This document shows, piece by piece, positions 35,106 through 44,148 of a stretch of DNA of 64,000 nt; position 1 is the first letter of the stretch, and every line of letters starts with the position of its first letter. Under the pieces are notes generated by a model that saw only the letters and a list, made by a program, of their open reading frames with translations, was not told the origin of the DNA and searched no databases. Position numbers and translations under genes: made by a program. The stretch is from Halobacillus litoralis (GTDB taxonomy: Bacteria; Bacillota; Bacilli; Bacillales; Halobacillaceae), in NCBI RefSeq assembly GCF_004101865.1, contig NZ_CP026118.1:992001-1056000 (forward strand). Direction: 5' to 3'.

Positions 35106-35543
35106 ATGGATGAAAAGATGAAAGCATTAATTGAAGGACTCAATGAAGACTTGGCGCATGAATATGCCGCTTCGATCATGTACACTTATAATGCAGCAGT
35201 CGTAACTGGTTTATATCGTTCAGTACTCAAACCCTTCTTCGAAAGTGAAGTAACGGATGAGCAGGAACATGCCGTTTACTTAGCGGAAAAAATCAGTACT
35301 CTAGGCGGTACACCGACGACAACCCCCGCTGAAGTGAAGCAGTTAAAAGAAGTAAGACCTATGCTGGAAGAAGCTAAGGAAGCTGAAAGACAAACGATTA
35401 AACGATATGAAGAACGAAAAACACAAGCAGAAGAACTGGGGCTGACTGAATTATCAGTAAAACTGGACGATATGATTGCAGATGAAACTGGCCATATGGA
35501 AGAAATCGGGCGCTTGTTACAAGATTCCCGCTTACAAGACTGA
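35106..35543 (+). CDS. Ferritin-like (bacterioferritin/Dps-related) protein
   Basis: 145 residues, all helical. Candidate di-iron ligands: Glu in LAHEYAASIMY, Glu-x-x-His in TDEQEHAVYLAEKI, a later Glu in EAERQTIKRYEER, and Glu-x-x-His in ADETGHMEEIGRLL. This is the four-helix-bundle ferritin pattern, so iron oxidation/storage is likely. The ATG at 35106 follows AAAGGATG. A small hairpin, TTCTCCG/CGGAGAA, lies about 80 bases upstream. Monocistronic, own terminator. Confidence 0.8.
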   Translation: MDEKMKALIEGLNEDLAHEYAASIMYTYNAAVVTGLYRSVLKPFFESEVTDEQEHAVYLAEKISTLGGTPTTTPAEVKQLKEVRPMLEEAKEAERQTIKRYEERKTQAEELGLTELSVKLDDMIADETGHMEEIGRLLQDSRLQD

Positions 35544-35550
35544 ATACGTA

Positions 35551-35583
35551 AAGCCTCTGGAAGAGCACCAGAGGCTTTTTTTT
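35551..35583 (+). terminator. Terminator of the ferritin-like gene
   Basis: AAGCCTCTGG, seven-base loop, CCAGAGGCTT, then seven more T. Confidence 0.9.
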
Positions 35584-35684
35584 GTAGTCTTGCCCGGTGA
35601 ATTTAAAATAACCTGTCGTTCAAACCCTTGCGCTCCTTCGTTTCGTTAGGGGAATCTTCTTTTTTTCTGAATAGTCGTATATGT

Positions 35685-35713
35685 TTGAGAATTACTGAAG
35701 GGTGTATTACACT
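35685..35713 (+). promoter_or_regulatory. Promoter of yhaA
   Basis: TTGAGA, 17 bases, TACACT; 36 bases before the ATG. Confidence 0.5.
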
Positions 35714-35749
35714 TTATAAAACAAAACGAATTGCAGGAGGAATGAAGGA

Positions 35750-36931
35750 ATGTGGCAGGATATTTTTGCAGCAATTGATGAGCAGTACGAAAAGATGGTA
35801 GAAACCAGACGTTATTTACACCAATATCCGGAAGTTTCTTTTTATGAAGAAAAAACATCCCGTTTCATCACCGATACATATGAAAGGCTAGGCATCCCAT
35901 ACGAAAGCCACGTGGGAGGAAACGGCGTAATTGCTACTTTGGAAGGCGGCAAACCAGGTCGAACAGTAGCACTGAGAGCGGACTTTGATGCCTTGCCGAT
36001 CCAGGAAGAGAATACAGTTTCCTATGCCTCAAAAAATGATGGAGCCATGCACGCGTGTGGGCATGATGGACACACAGCTTCCCTGCTCGGTTTAGCAGAA
36101 GCACTGCTCCCGTTTCAAAAGGAACTTCCCGGGACAGTCGTCTTTTTACATCAACACGCAGAGGAATATGCACCAGGAGGAGCTAAACCAATTGTTGAAT
36201 CCGGAGCATTGAGTCATGTGGATGCCGTCTTTGGTACTCACTTATGGGTGAATGCGCCTACAGGAGTGATTCAGACTGCTAAAGGTCCTTTCATGGCAGG
36301 GGCTGACCGCTTTGAAATTACTATCCAAGGGAAGGGAGGTCATGGCGCCCAGCCTCACCAGACCAAAGACGCTATCGTCATCGCTTCGCAACTTGTCACA
36401 TCACTTCAACAAGTGGTCAGCAGGCGAATCGATCCCTTGAAGACAGCTGTTGTGACAGTCGGCACATTCGAAGCTGGTCAGACATTCAATATTATTGCAG
36501 ATTCTGCGAAATTGACAGGAACCGTCCGCACATTCGATCCAGAAGTACAAACATTAATCATCGATGAGATGGAGAAGATCATCAAAGGAACTTGCACGGG
36601 TCATGATGCGGAGTATGACTTCTTGTATGAAAAAGGATATCCACCAGTGGAAAATCACCCTGAAGAGGCAGAGTTGATCTTAAAAGACGCCCACCACGCG
36701 GACCCTTCGTTGAGAACCGAAGAAATCGAGCCCGTGATGGCCGGTGAAGATTTTGCCTATTATTTATTGGAAAAGCCTGGTACCTTCTATTTTACAGGCG
36801 CTCAAATTCCTGATCATTACTACCCTCACCACCATCCTAAGTTTGACTTTGATGAAAAGGCTCTTCCGCATGCAGCAAAAACATTGCTGCAAGCATTCAT
36901 CAGTTACCAAGAAAAGCATATGAATTCTTAA
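35750..36931 (+). CDS. yhaA: M20-family amidohydrolase YhaA
   Basis: 393 residues. Zinc amidohydrolase related to N-acyl-amino-acid and indole-acetyl-amino-acid hydrolases. Metal and catalytic motifs: ALRADFDALPI, HACGHDGHTA, HQHAEEYAPGG (catalytic Glu pair), then the dimerisation lid QGKGGHGAQPHQTKDA and the last His in YYPHHHPKFD. ATG at 35750 after GCAGGAGG. B. subtilis yhaA also adjoins ecsC. The 3' end overlaps the convergent ecsC stop by 4 bases. Substrate unknown. Confidence 0.88.
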   Translation: MWQDIFAAIDEQYEKMVETRRYLHQYPEVSFYEEKTSRFITDTYERLGIPYESHVGGNGVIATLEGGKPGRTVALRADFDALPIQEENTVSYASKNDGAMHACGHDGHTASLLGLAEALLPFQKELPGTVVFLHQHAEEYAPGGAKPIVESGALSHVDAVFGTHLWVNAPTGVIQTAKGPFMAGADRFEITIQGKGGHGAQPHQTKDAIVIASQLVTSLQQVVSRRIDPLKTAVVTVGTFEAGQTFNIIADSAKLTGTVRTFDPEVQTLIIDEMEKIIKGTCTGHDAEYDFLYEKGYPPVENHPEEAELILKDAHHADPSLRTEEIEPVMAGEDFAYYLLEKPGTFYFTGAQIPDHYYPHHHPKFDFDEKALPHAAKTLLQAFISYQEKHMNS

Positions 36932-37629
36932 AGAAACCGGAGACGGCAAGATTGGATTGTCGTCTCTCCTAATTGTCCCAATAACCTTCCATTAGCGACA
37001 TAGCCGACAACGGCTCCAATCCCCGGTAAGAGCTGGAATAACTTCACAAAATCCAGCGTATCCCGATATTCGATTTGTAACGTCTTCCAGTCTACATTTT
37101 TCTCAGAAACAGAAAGTTCTTCCCAATTCAACACCTTCTCTTTCACACCGCCACGTGCTTCATCACTCGAGAAAGCAAGCATGAATACATGCAATACATA
37201 AACACGCTCTTGGTAAGAGTGCACGTTAAGACCATAAATTTGTGCTGCATCGAACAAAAACTTCATTTTAATGCTAAGAAGAAGAGGAAAGTCTGCTAAA
37301 CCTAGCCAAAATCCACCAAGCCCAGTCCCAGCTCCTTCAAATGAAGCCGTACGCTTATACTGCTTTATAAGTTCCCTCACCTTTTCTTCACGTTGTTCAA
37401 ATGTCCAAGAAGAGTCCACTTCTATCGGCCTGATATATTCAGATGAAGTTAACGCTATTTCTACCATAGAACGAACGCTTTCTGTCACCACCCCATGCAC
37501 GCGATCCGGGATTTTTTCATTGATCGATGTTTGAAACCTTTTAGACGTTCGCTGTATGACTGAAACCCGCTTATCTAATGACTTACTCCAGCGTAATGCT
37601 TCTTTTTTCGCTGTCTCTTCATATGTCAT
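36928..37629 (-). CDS. ecsC: EcsC family protein
   Basis: 233 residues. The Gly/Phe-rich centre EGAGTGLGGFWLGLADFPLLLSIKMKFLFDAAQIYG and the ending FQLLPGIGAVVGYVANGRLLGQLG mark EcsC, whose biochemical role is unclear. In B. subtilis ecsC is third in ecsABC. Here it lies on the same strand but 1.56 kb from ecsB, with element A between them, so it must use its own promoter. ATG follows AAGGAGGAA. Confidence 0.9.
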   Translation of the reverse strand: MTYEETAKKEALRWSKSLDKRVSVIQRTSKRFQTSINEKIPDRVHGVVTESVRSMVEIALTSSEYIRPIEVDSSWTFEQREEKVRELIKQYKRTASFEGAGTGLGGFWLGLADFPLLLSIKMKFLFDAAQIYGLNVHSYQERVYVLHVFMLAFSSDEARGGVKEKVLNWEELSVSEKNVDWKTLQIEYRDTLDFVKLFQLLPGIGAVVGYVANGRLLGQLGETTIQSCRLRFL

Positions 37630-38353
37630 GAATCTTCCTCCTTAATGATCGATTCTGCAAAAGTAAAGAACTCTCCTATTGTGTGCTTACGTGGATTTAG
37701 AGTTATTTTCGTCCATTTATAAAGGCTCTGTTAAATGTCAGTGTTGATTTTTGGAAGCTCCCTATTGTGTAAGACTCAGTTTCGAGACTTCAATGAGTTT
37801 AGGGGCTGCGGGAAAAGGTTCGCGTTCCATGGGGCGCGCTGAGCCTCCTCGCACTTTACTTCGTCGAGGCCACTGAAAAACCCTTCTCAATCCAGAGGGA
37901 GTTTTTAAAGCTTGTTGTTGCTTCTCACGAATCGCTTGTCGGTGGATGCTTGCCGCGGGCACGGCCTCAGCTAACTTGGTCAAGAAGATCACTTGACCAA
38001 GTGGATCTTCGGCTCGCGCTGTTCCCGCAGGCGTCACCACCGAACGCTCCTCGTGGAAGCAACGAGGCCTATCTGAAAAGAGTGATTTTCTTTGATGCAT
38101 AACTCAGAAAGTTGCAGTTCTTCAGTGGTCTTACATCGCCCTGTGGGGTCTCAGCTGACCCGCACATCCCAGTCCTTAACCATTGGAGGCCGAATTTTGG
38201 TTGGAAAACTTAAACCTACACATGTGTTATACAGCTCCATTACCTAGCGGCTAGTGAGACTTCCCTCGCTTCTGTACGATAAGTCAACACCGAATCGCTA
38301 TGCTCTTCGTGTTTCCTTTATCTCCTCCAGCTCTAGGCTAGCTTCGGCGTCCA

Positions 38354-38494
38354 GCCTCTCGAGGTCTTAGGCCTTGCAGGATGTAGGTCGTTCGGTGTTG
38401 CAACAGCACGTTGCGAACTTAACCGAACTTCTTTACTCGTCATTTCAGAAAAAAGAACACTTCCTGTAATGATTGTCCTTAAGCTTGTCGAGGC
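38354..38494 (-). repeat. Degenerate hairpin repeat inside element A
   Basis: CCTCTCGAGGTCTTAGGCC at 38354 and CCTTAAGCTTGTCGAGGC at 38477 are the two borders seen in the 63.6 kb copy, about 100 bases apart, with no clear inner stem left. Confidence 0.45.
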
Positions 38495-38901
38495 TGAACA
38501 AGACACCTCCACATTTGAAAGTCCAGTCCATACGCCGCCTATCAAGGCACTTTCGCTTTCAAGTTAGGAGTCTCACCGTTTCCCTCCGCCCCTTTACCAT
38601 ATAGGGGTCTCGAAACTACTGCGGGAATTAGCATCTATGAGCTTAAGGGGAGTAGTGGATTGACAATTCCAAGGAAGGCATTCTGATTATGGAAGCTTGA
38701 TATAAAACGTTTTATCACTAAAGCACAAGGATAGTGAAGACAATCCTCCTGAGTAAGGGGGGGCGTTTCTCACATATATCAGAATGGGTTGGTGGGGGAG
38801 CTGCGAGACTCCCGTGGGAGAAGGAGATAGGCGAGATCCCGCAGGGCGGTAGCCCGAGGAAGCTCGCCAGGTCCCCCACAGGAAAGTGTTCAAATGCAGA
38901 A

Positions 38902-38996
38902 TCGTCCCGGTAGACACGACTGGCATAAGCAGAATAGCAACGGAATGTGTCTTTTCATTCCATTGCTATTCTGCTTATGACGCGAGTGTCTGGACG
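38902..38996. repeat. Hairpin repeat, copy 3 (complete), inside element A
   Basis: 24-base inner arms at 38924-38947 and 38956-38979 match at 23 positions. Outer arms TCGTCCCGGTAGACACGA and CGAGTGTCTGGACGA are nearly those of copy 1 at 4.0 kb, while the inner stem differs. Confidence 0.8.
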
Positions 38997-39186
38997 ATGG
39001 AGCTAGACGAGTTGCTTCCCAACCAACCCTGAGGGTCAACATGGCAACGAATCCTGATTATCTCGGAATCGAGTCTTCCATAACACTGTTCTAACTGAAT
39101 AACTCTCATATGAAAGCAACAACAACCTTTAACAAAGCCTTTATAAAAAAGAGAGGCTGTTCATCCAGCCTCCCCTGATATTTCTA

Positions 39187-40401
39187 TCAAGTCAATTTCT
39201 GATTCACATAGCTTTGAATGAATAAATAACTGAAGACACTACCACCGATCCAAACGATTACAAGACCAAGCAAGTTCCACTGGGCAAGAAAAAGCAGTCC
39301 GAACAAGAAAGTTTGGAAAAACATGATTTGTTGAAGCCATGTAAGCAATGCTTTCTTTTTCCACTCATTCTTCACAGGATATAAATCAAGCCAGGCGATC
39401 GTACGGTGGTGATTCCATAACGTCATCATTTGGAATGCACTTAGATATAGGAATAAAATTGCAAATGAAATTTTAACCCATATGTTAGGCACAAACCAAA
39501 TCGCGAGTCCACCAATCACGATTAACCTTAGGTACATCCCTAAATAGTCACTGCTGCGTATGAAAGTAATTCTATATAAATAAGCAAAAGTCTGGTCTTG
39601 GCGATACGCCATTCCCTTGACAAGGGCGGTAACAAGAGCATGACGTTTTTTGACTGTATTCTTTAAATGCGGGACATCTGTGAACATATTAGCAATACGA
39701 TAAAACGTCCTCATTCGCTGTTGGTCTTTTTCGACTAGTAAATCCCAGGCTAGTCCGGCTTTTCGCCTTGCCAGTGTGTAAGTATACATGACGACACCGA
39801 CCAGAAGAACCGTAATAATACTAGCAAAAATCCACTCTCCTTGTGCTAAAAAGTAGAAAATAGCAATATTCAGGAGAGCTTTGACGACTTGGTCCACAAA
39901 CCGTGTACGTGGATTTCTCTCTTTCAGCATCCACCAGTTCGAAATCATATTCCAAACCTTCACAATGAGAACAATCCCGATCATCATGAGGTAATGCTGT
40001 GTCCCAAGCTGTGGGTAAGAGGCGAAATAAAGCGGGCCCAACGAGGCCGAAATAAGAAAAATCACATAAAGTTGTACGAAATAACTGTAATACAGGCACC
40101 GTTTAAAGTAATCACCAAGCTGATATTCAGCTGGCAGTAAAAAAACTAAGTCCGGTTCTTGCAGTAAAGTTCTTACAGGACTGTAACTTGCCATAAATCC
40201 GAAAGCGGCCGCAATGATCCACGCAGTTGGAAAGTCCTCTGGTAAATCCTGGAGCCATTGCTGGTAATAGTAAGCAAGTGCTGATATAAAGAAAAGCATA
40301 GCCACCGCGATGTGACCATTGAAAATATACTTCAAATAACGGCTTGTCTCTTTCATATGTTCGGAAAACCGACGTGTCCAAAACTCTCTGGAATTAATCA
40401 T
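39187..40401 (-). CDS. ecsB: ABC transporter membrane subunit EcsB
   Basis: 404 residues, about ten hydrophobic helices, with an N-terminal NSREFWTRRFSEHMKETSRYLKYIFNG segment typical of EcsB. It pairs with EcsA; loss in B. subtilis affects secretion, competence and intramembrane proteolysis by RasP. The start overlaps the ecsA stop by 8 bases (translational coupling). Downstream, element A separates it from ecsC. Confidence 0.92.
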   Translation of the reverse strand: MINSREFWTRRFSEHMKETSRYLKYIFNGHIAVAMLFFISALAYYYQQWLQDLPEDFPTAWIIAAAFGFMASYSPVRTLLQEPDLVFLLPAEYQLGDYFKRCLYYSYFVQLYVIFLISASLGPLYFASYPQLGTQHYLMMIGIVLIVKVWNMISNWWMLKERNPRTRFVDQVVKALLNIAIFYFLAQGEWIFASIITVLLVGVVMYTYTLARRKAGLAWDLLVEKDQQRMRTFYRIANMFTDVPHLKNTVKKRHALVTALVKGMAYRQDQTFAYLYRITFIRSSDYLGMYLRLIVIGGLAIWFVPNIWVKISFAILFLYLSAFQMMTLWNHHRTIAWLDLYPVKNEWKKKALLTWLQQIMFFQTFLFGLLFLAQWNLLGLVIVWIGGSVFSYLFIQSYVNQKLT

Positions 40402-41137
40402 AGTGTTCTTCCTTCGTCAGCTGCACATAAATATCATCAAGCGAAGCTCCTGGCTTTCCAAAAGAACGACGTAATTCATCAAGCGTCCCCCTTGCCCGGA
40501 TCTCCCCATCGTGGAGAATGATGAAGCGGTCGCAATATTTTTCTGCGGTCGCTAAGATGTGGGTAGACATCAGGATTCCGGCACCCTTTTCTTTCATATC
40601 ATCCATCATCTGCAAATACGACTGAATCCCTAGTGGGTCCAATCCTACGAAAGGTTCATCTACGATATACAACTCTGGTTCAATGAGGAAAGCACACATG
40701 ATCATTACCTTTTGCCGCATCCCTTTGGAAAAATGAACCGGGAACCATTTCAGCTTCTTCTCCATGCGGAACTCTTTTAATAAAGGATCCAACCGCTTTT
40801 TAAAGACTTCTTGTGGTATGTTGTAGGCCATTGCTGTCAAATGAAGATGTTCGTATAAAGTCAGCTCATCATATAAAATCGGCATTTCCGGTATATACCC
40901 GAGCTGTTGCCTGTAAACCTCCGGATTCTCTTCAAAAGAAGTGCCATTGATCGACACTTGGCCTTTTTTCGCTTGCATCATGCCGATGATATGCTTGATT
41001 GTCGTACTTTTACCTGCACCATTCAAGCCGATCAAACCGACAATCTCCTTAGGCTGAACATTGAACGATATTCCGTGTAAGACGTTTTTATGTGTATATC
41101 CCCCGTGGAGATCTTCGATATGTAATAAAGACTGCAT
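40394..41137 (-). CDS. ecsA: ABC transporter ATP-binding subunit EcsA
   Basis: 247 residues from the ATG at 41137 behind GAGGGG; the frame is open for 38 more codons upstream, through the promoter region. Walker A GLNGAGKST (37-45), signature FSKGMRQKVM, Walker B LYIVDEPFVGLDP, and the His of STHILATAE. ATPase of the Ecs exporter. Divergent from hit, as in B. subtilis. Confidence 0.95.
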   Translation of the reverse strand: MQSLLHIEDLHGGYTHKNVLHGISFNVQPKEIVGLIGLNGAGKSTTIKHIIGMMQAKKGQVSINGTSFEENPEVYRQQLGYIPEMPILYDELTLYEHLHLTAMAYNIPQEVFKKRLDPLLKEFRMEKKLKWFPVHFSKGMRQKVMIMCAFLIEPELYIVDEPFVGLDPLGIQSYLQMMDDMKEKGAGILMSTHILATAEKYCDRFIILHDGEIRARGTLDELRRSFGKPGASLDDIYVQLTKEEHYD

Positions 41138-41243
41138 GTTTACCCCTCTTTTCTTGAACATCCATTCTTCACAAATTTTATCATATTTCAACCTCGGATA
41201 CACTTTTAGAAGGACAAGATCATCGAGTTCCCCTCGTCTATTA

Positions 41244-41252
41244 TGGTACAAT
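41244..41252 (+). promoter_or_regulatory. Extended -10 promoter of hit
   Basis: TGGTACAAT, an extended -10, about 28 bases before the ATG of hit. Confidence 0.55.
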
Positions 41253-41280
41253 GCTAATAAAGAGGAAGGAGTGTTTGAGT

Positions 41281-41709
41281 ATGGCAGAGGATTGCATTTT
41301 CTGTAAAATCATTGATGGTGAAATACCATCAGCGAAAGTTTACGAAGACGAAGAGGTATATGCTTTTTTGGACATCAGCCAAGTGACCAAGGGACACACA
41401 CTTCTGATACCGAAACAGCACTCTAAAGACATTTATCACACACATCCAGAAACGGCAGAGAAACTATTTGCAAAAGTTCCTAAAATCGCCAATGCAATTA
41501 AACAGACCTATGCACCAATAGGCTTGAATGTTTTGAACAACAATGAGGAACCAGCTGGACAGTCTGTCTTCCATTTACATATCCACCTGATTCCCCGATA
41601 TGGTAATGAGGATGGATTCAATCCGAAGTGGGAAGTTCATGCTGATGAATATTCTCCTGAAGATCTACAAGCCATCGCAGGGGAGATTCATCAAAACATT
41701 CCCGGCTGA
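41281..41709 (+). CDS. hit: HIT-family nucleotide-binding protein
   Basis: 142 residues. Histidine-triad motif in VFHLHIHLIPR; the first zinc-type Cys pair CIFCKIIDGEIPS lies at the N-terminus. Hydrolyses phosphoramidate or AMP-linked nucleotides in related HinT proteins; its physiological role in bacilli is unclear. ATG at 41281 after GGAAGGAG. Same position relative to ecsA as in B. subtilis. Confidence 0.93.
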   Translation: MAEDCIFCKIIDGEIPSAKVYEDEEVYAFLDISQVTKGHTLLIPKQHSKDIYHTHPETAEKLFAKVPKIANAIKQTYAPIGLNVLNNNEEPAGQSVFHLHIHLIPRYGNEDGFNPKWEVHADEYSPEDLQAIAGEIHQNIPG

Positions 41710-41718
41710 CCGATTGTT

Positions 41719-41748
41719 TTGATTTTATGAAGGAAAATTTGCTATAAT
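41719..41748 (+). promoter_or_regulatory. Promoter of trpP
   Basis: TTGATT, 18 bases, TATAAT, beginning just after the hit stop; a leader of about 80 bases follows. Confidence 0.65.
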
Positions 41749-41801
41749 ATCTTTATGCGTCCGCAAACGGTCATGAGGGCACGTTTGGAACGTAAATTCA
41801 G

Positions 41802-41882
41802 TAGAGCCCAGTATAGTTGAGGAGAGATGTAAAATGAATATTAGAGTATTAGTCATGTTATCTTTGTTAGTAGGGATTGGAG
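41802..41882 (+). promoter_or_regulatory. Possible TRAP-binding triplets around the trpP start
   Basis: TAG/GAG triplets at 41802, 41804, 41814, 41819, 41822, 41824, then in the coding start at 41842, 41844, 41850, 41868, 41871 and 41880. In B. subtilis, TRAP represses trpP translation through such repeats over the ribosome site. Only some spacings here are the ideal 2-3 bases, so this is tentative. Confidence 0.35.
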
Positions 41883-42388
41883 CAGTTCTTCACACTGTCG
41901 CGCCCCCATTCTTCTTTGGAATGCGTCCGGATATGATGCTTGCGATGATGTTCTTAGGAATTACACTATTCCCTAAGGCACCTTATGTTTTGTTATTATC
42001 ATTAGCTACAGGTTTCATCGCTGCATTGACCACGACCGTTCCGGGAGGGCAACTGGCAAATATCATAGACAAGCCTTTGACAGCCTTCGCTTTTTTCGGA
42101 CTTGTTCTGTTGACTAAGAAGCTTTCCAGATATAAATTCACCCAGCCTGTATTAGCTGCAATCGGTACGATGATCAGCGGTTCCATATTCTTAAGCGTGG
42201 TTTTATATATCATCGGATTGATGGAAGCAAGCTTCGGTGTCATGTTCGCTACGGTAGTTCTACCGGCAGCAGCGTTCAACTTCATCTTCGTAGCCATCAT
42301 GTATCCAATTGCAAGCAAAATACTGCAACGAACATCCTTAGCGAAAGTGGCCCAGCCTTCTCCGGCGGTTGCCACAGAAGCTGATTGA
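41834..42388 (+). CDS. trpP: Tryptophan transport protein TrpP
   Basis: 184 residues with five or six helices: MNIRVLVMLSLLVGIGAVLH, FGMRPDMMLAMMFLGI, and the Thr-rich ATGFIAALTTTVPGGQLANIIDKPLTAF stretch I associate with TrpP (YhaG). Tryptophan uptake. The ATG is within a purine/GAG-rich start region. Strong terminator after. Synteny between hit and yhaH fits. Confidence 0.88.
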   Translation: MNIRVLVMLSLLVGIGAVLHTVAPPFFFGMRPDMMLAMMFLGITLFPKAPYVLLLSLATGFIAALTTTVPGGQLANIIDKPLTAFAFFGLVLLTKKLSRYKFTQPVLAAIGTMISGSIFLSVVLYIIGLMEASFGVMFATVVLPAAAFNFIFVAIMYPIASKILQRTSLAKVAQPSPAVATEAD

Positions 42389-42396
42389 AACCTAAT

Positions 42397-42433
42397 CCAA
42401 AGGCACTACAAAACTGTAGTGCCTTTGGTTTAC
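42397..42433 (+). terminator. Terminator of trpP
   Basis: Perfect 14-base arms CCAAAGGCACTACA / TGTAGTGCCTTTGG, loop AAAC, T-rich tail. Confidence 0.9.
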
Positions 42434-42532
42434 TTTTACTAATTGAAAATCATTTTTTATTGTTTTTGAGGTTTGATTCATACATATTAAGAGAAAATAC
42501 AAATATGAGATGGATTCGAAAGGAGATTGGTT

Positions 42533-42940
42533 ATGCCAAACGGAAAATCATTAGTATTAGGGTTTATTGTAGGTGGCGTCACAGGTGCAGCCTACACTTT
42601 ATTGAGCACTCCTTCTTCAGGACGTGATTTCAGAGAAAATGCCAAACTGAAAAGTGAGAATTTGAAAAATACTGTCCTCAGTTTGAAAGAAGACGGCATG
42701 CAGCTGAAAGATCAAATTGCCCAAACATCCAAAGAAGGTGCAGAGCTTATTAAAGAGCTTTCTGAAGATGTGAAAAGCTCTATTGAAAGCTGGAAGAGCA
42801 CCGTGGAACCCCACCAAAAAAACATCCAAAAATACTTGGAACAGATTGAAGAAAGCCTAAAAGAACTTGAAGAGAAAGCAAAAGCTGAACAAAAAGATCA
42901 TAACACCCAGCCGAACCATGAAGTAATCAATCACCAATAA
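42533..42940 (+). CDS. yhaH: YtxH-domain protein YhaH
   Basis: 135 residues. Short N-terminal hydrophobic segment SLVLGFIVGGVTGAAYTLLSTPSSGRDFRE is the YtxH signature; the rest is a charged coiled coil. B. subtilis YhaH belongs to the same family and position; function unclear. ATG at 42533 after AAAGGAGA. Confidence 0.85.
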   Translation: MPNGKSLVLGFIVGGVTGAAYTLLSTPSSGRDFRENAKLKSENLKNTVLSLKEDGMQLKDQIAQTSKEGAELIKELSEDVKSSIESWKSTVEPHQKNIQKYLEQIEESLKELEEKAKAEQKDHNTQPNHEVINHQ

Positions 42941-42950
42941 ATGATTTATT

Positions 42951-42979
42951 AAAAAACCCGCCGTTGTGCGGGTTTTTTT
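42951..42979 (+). terminator. Terminator of yhaH
   Basis: AAACCCGC, six-base loop, GCGGGTTT, then more T. Confidence 0.9.
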
Positions 42980-43084
42980 ATGGTTGTCCTTAAAACCATA
43001 TGCGCTATCCCCTCTTATATGTCACTTTAAGTCTAGTCTATTTATACTCAAAGCAAAATAACTTTGCCATCCATGGTCAGGTAA

Positions 43085-43126
43085 TAAAAAAACGAGCAAG
43101 GGAGGATCCCCTTGCTCGTTTTTTTG
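43085..43126. terminator. Terminator of the opuA operon
   Basis: 12-base arms AACGAGCAAGGG / CCCTTGCTCGTT, flanked by A-run and T-run, so active on either strand. Confidence 0.9.
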
Positions 43127-43132
43127 TATAAA

Positions 43133-44077
43133 TTATTCAGCTGGTTTCAGATCTTCAATGGAATCAACATCCATGTATTCTGGAACGACAAGACCGATTT
43201 TCGCACCTTCAAGGTTTGCACCTAGGTCTTCAAGGCTGTCCTTATGTTCTTCGTAAAGATCACCGTGAGTTCCTGGCAACCATGCAGCTACCATACCTGT
43301 AACTTCACCGGAAGCAACTGATTCCCACATTGGGCCGTTGTCCAGTGGTGTAATCGTTACATCAAAGCCTTGCTCTCTCATCACTTCTGCAATTACGTTT
43401 GTAGAAGCAATTTCAGAATCCCAGTTTACATAAACAAGTTCAACTTCTGTACCGTCTACTTCTTCTGTACCTTCTGTCCAAGCATCCACTTTGTCCTGGT
43501 TTTCAGAAATCCAGTTTTGCGCTGCTTCTTGTTCACTTGTACCGTTTGTGATTTCAAGCATTACAGATTCCATGTCAGCAGCTTCCCAGTTGAACTGGTC
43601 TAAAATTTTATAAGCGTTCGGCTTTTCTTCTTCAAGACCTTGACGGACCATTGTCTTGATTTGCTCTTCGCCACCGAATACTTCTTTTGGATCTTCAAGA
43701 TATTTAAGGTCATATTTGGCAAACTTCCAGTGTGGTGTCCAGCCAGTAACAACGATCGGTTCTTCATTCTCAACCGCTTCACCTAGTGCTGTAGCCATCG
43801 CACCTGAAGATGATGTGGAAACTTCCCAACCACTCAAGTTCTCATATTCTTCTACAGCAGTTTCGGCTGTAGCTACAACACCGGCGCCTGCTTCAATTCC
43901 AGTAATTTCATAATTAAGTTCTTCCCCGTAGTTCACTTCTTCAGAAGAAGACTCTCCACCTTCGCTATCGCCTGTAGTTTCATTCCCTTCATCCTCTGAT
44001 GAGCCACAACCTGCAGCAACAAGTGTTAAAGAAAGTCCAGCAACCATGCCGAAACGTTTCCAATTTAAATTAAACAT
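43133..44077 (-). CDS. opuAC: Glycine betaine-binding lipoprotein OpuAC
   Basis: 314 residues. Signal peptide with lipobox LVAAGC; the lipidated Cys is residue 24. A highly acidic linker (Asp/Glu/Ser/Gly-rich, residues 25-50) leads to an OpuAC-type binding domain. Trp residues that can form the quaternary-ammonium cage occur in SGWEVSTSS, VVTGWTPHWKFAKYDLKY, VYVNWDSE and GPMWESV. Solute receptor of the OpuA osmoprotectant importer. It is the third gene of opuAA-AB-AC. Confidence 0.94.
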   Translation of the reverse strand: MFNLNWKRFGMVAGLSLTLVAAGCGSSEDEGNETTGDSEGGESSSEEVNYGEELNYEITGIEAGAGVVATAETAVEEYENLSGWEVSTSSSGAMATALGEAVENEEPIVVTGWTPHWKFAKYDLKYLEDPKEVFGGEEQIKTMVRQGLEEEKPNAYKILDQFNWEAADMESVMLEITNGTSEQEAAQNWISENQDKVDAWTEGTEEVDGTEVELVYVNWDSEIASTNVIAEVMREQGFDVTITPLDNGPMWESVASGEVTGMVAAWLPGTHGDLYEEHKDSLEDLGANLEGAKIGLVVPEYMDVDSIEDLKPAE

Positions 44078-44148
44078 GTAAAGCTCTCCCCTTTGATAAA
44101 TATATTTATAGTAAAAGGACCATGTCGGTCCTTTTCTAACGACTCACA

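Larger units (their letters stand above)
37720..39146. mobile_element. Element A: noncoding TIR-bearing mosaic between ecsC and ecsB
   Basis: Left end ATAAAGGCTCTGTTAAATG and right end (complement) ATAAAGGCTTTGTTAAAGG are inverted repeats. Inward, AAGACTC-A/G-TTCGAGA-like motifs also pair. Inside lie GGGGCTGCGGGAAAAGG (37801), the CTTGCCGCGGGCACGG module (37949-38100), GTCTCACCGTTTCCCTCC (38569), a GGCGAGATCCCGCAGGGCGG hairpin segment (38831) and the full hairpin at 38.9 kb. No believable gene. It resembles a non-autonomous, transposon-derived element that has collected repeats. Confidence 0.65.

Noticed and set aside
38687..38926. Open frames inside element A (37.76-38.93 kb, minus strand)
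   Set aside because: They follow GC-rich repeat sequence also present in the noncoding clusters; composition is Pro/Ser/Arg-rich and no ribosome site is present.
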